NCBI GenBank assembly: GCA_031835245.1
Contig: JAVKOQ010000126.1
Coordinates: forward strand, 92,487 to 156,486
Reading direction: 5' to 3'
Source: Balamuthia mandrillaris
Taxonomy: Eukaryota; Discosea; Longamoebia; Balamuthiidae
Length of the DNA stretch: 64,000 bases
Both the position numbers and the translations under genes were made by a program. A model generated the notes under the pieces. It had not been told where the DNA came from, did no database searches, and was given only the letters and a program-made list of their open reading frames with translations. Positions within the stretch are counted from its first letter, which is position 1, and each line of letters opens with the position of its first letter. Shown here piece by piece: positions 63,921 to 64,000 of the stretch.

Positions 63921-63990
63921 GGACACATTCAGAATCGAACTGATATCTTATGTATGCAAAACATACGTTCTACCATTAAACTATGCATCC
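63921..63990 (-). tRNA. tRNA-Ala (TGC), mitochondrial type
   Basis: A 70-nt cloverleaf. Acceptor GGATGCA/TGTGTCC (7 pairs with two G-T), D-arm GTTTAATGGTAGAAC, anticodon stem TATGT/ACATA with loop TTTGCAT (anticodon TGC), and T-arm ATCAG-TTCGATT-CTGAA with one A-A mismatch. Its AT-rich composition matches mitochondrial tRNAs. It lies on the same strand as the tRNA-Leu, only 9 nt away. Confidence 0.85.
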
Positions 63991-64000
63991 ACATAGTCCC

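Overview
The window is nuclear DNA of a protist with a compact, intron-rich genome. It most likely belongs to the Amoebozoa, in the Acanthamoeba/Balamuthia (Centramoebida) group. Supporting signs are short GT-AG introns (mostly 50-120 nt) with pyrimidine-rich or (CT)n interiors, many signalling and cytoskeletal families (RhoGAP, Rab, PTP, PIP kinase, Munc13-like, PRMT, USP), an F-box protein with amoeba-type ankyrin-like repeats, and, at the right edge, mitochondrial-type tRNA genes whose acceptor stems look like those corrected by Acanthamoeba-type 5' editing. The species name is an inference. Genes lie close together on both strands, often tail-to-tail with 20-70 bp between stops or head-to-head with about 300 bp of shared promoter.

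Layout. 0-9.3 kb, minus strand: metallophosphoesterase, a regulator with a fungal-type MHR domain, a protein tyrosine phosphatase and a JmjC/cupin-8 protein. 9.6-15 kb, plus: methylmalonyl-CoA mutase (10 exons), an SH3 protein and an EF-hand-like protein. 15-21 kb, minus: iron-sulfur L-serine dehydratase and an F-box/ankyrin-like protein. 21.3-24 kb, plus: App1-type phosphatidate phosphatase. 24-29 kb: PH-RhoGAP (minus), MYND finger protein (plus), a large secreted protein of unknown family (minus). 30-38 kb: a WW-PRMT fusion (plus) and a long C2/Munc13-homology protein (minus). 38-44 kb: Rab-like GTPase (plus), GOST-type seven-TM protein (minus), F-box/LRR protein (plus). 44-50 kb: three unrecognised basic nuclear-looking proteins that share a C-terminal motif, with a C2H2 finger gene among them. 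50-58 kb: PIP kinase (minus), USP12/46-like deubiquitinase and TMEM184-like protein (plus). 58-63.5 kb: hypothetical coiled-coil protein (plus), HIBCH (minus) with a decayed Fanzor/TnpB fragment in one intron, and NAD glycerol-3-phosphate dehydrogenase (plus), which loses its last exon where AT-rich mitochondrial-type sequence with two tRNA genes begins.

Functional links. Methylmalonyl-CoA mutase and HIBCH belong to connected branches of mitochondrial valine/propionate catabolism, and serine dehydratase feeds pyruvate. RhoGAP, PIP kinase, Rab, Munc13-like, PTP and GOST-like proteins fit phagocytic and secretory signalling. Nothing suggests operons.

Most notable: (1) the Fanzor relic inside a HIBCH intron; (2) the mitochondrial-type tRNA pair, one with mismatches at exactly the first three acceptor positions, joined to a truncated nuclear gene; (3) a local three-gene family with a new-looking C-terminal motif; (4) two apparent 29-nt introns; (5) sense-strand bias of intronic (CT)n. 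Splice sites were assigned by eye from GT-AG signals, reading frame and family similarity; internal exon edges may be off by a base or two.
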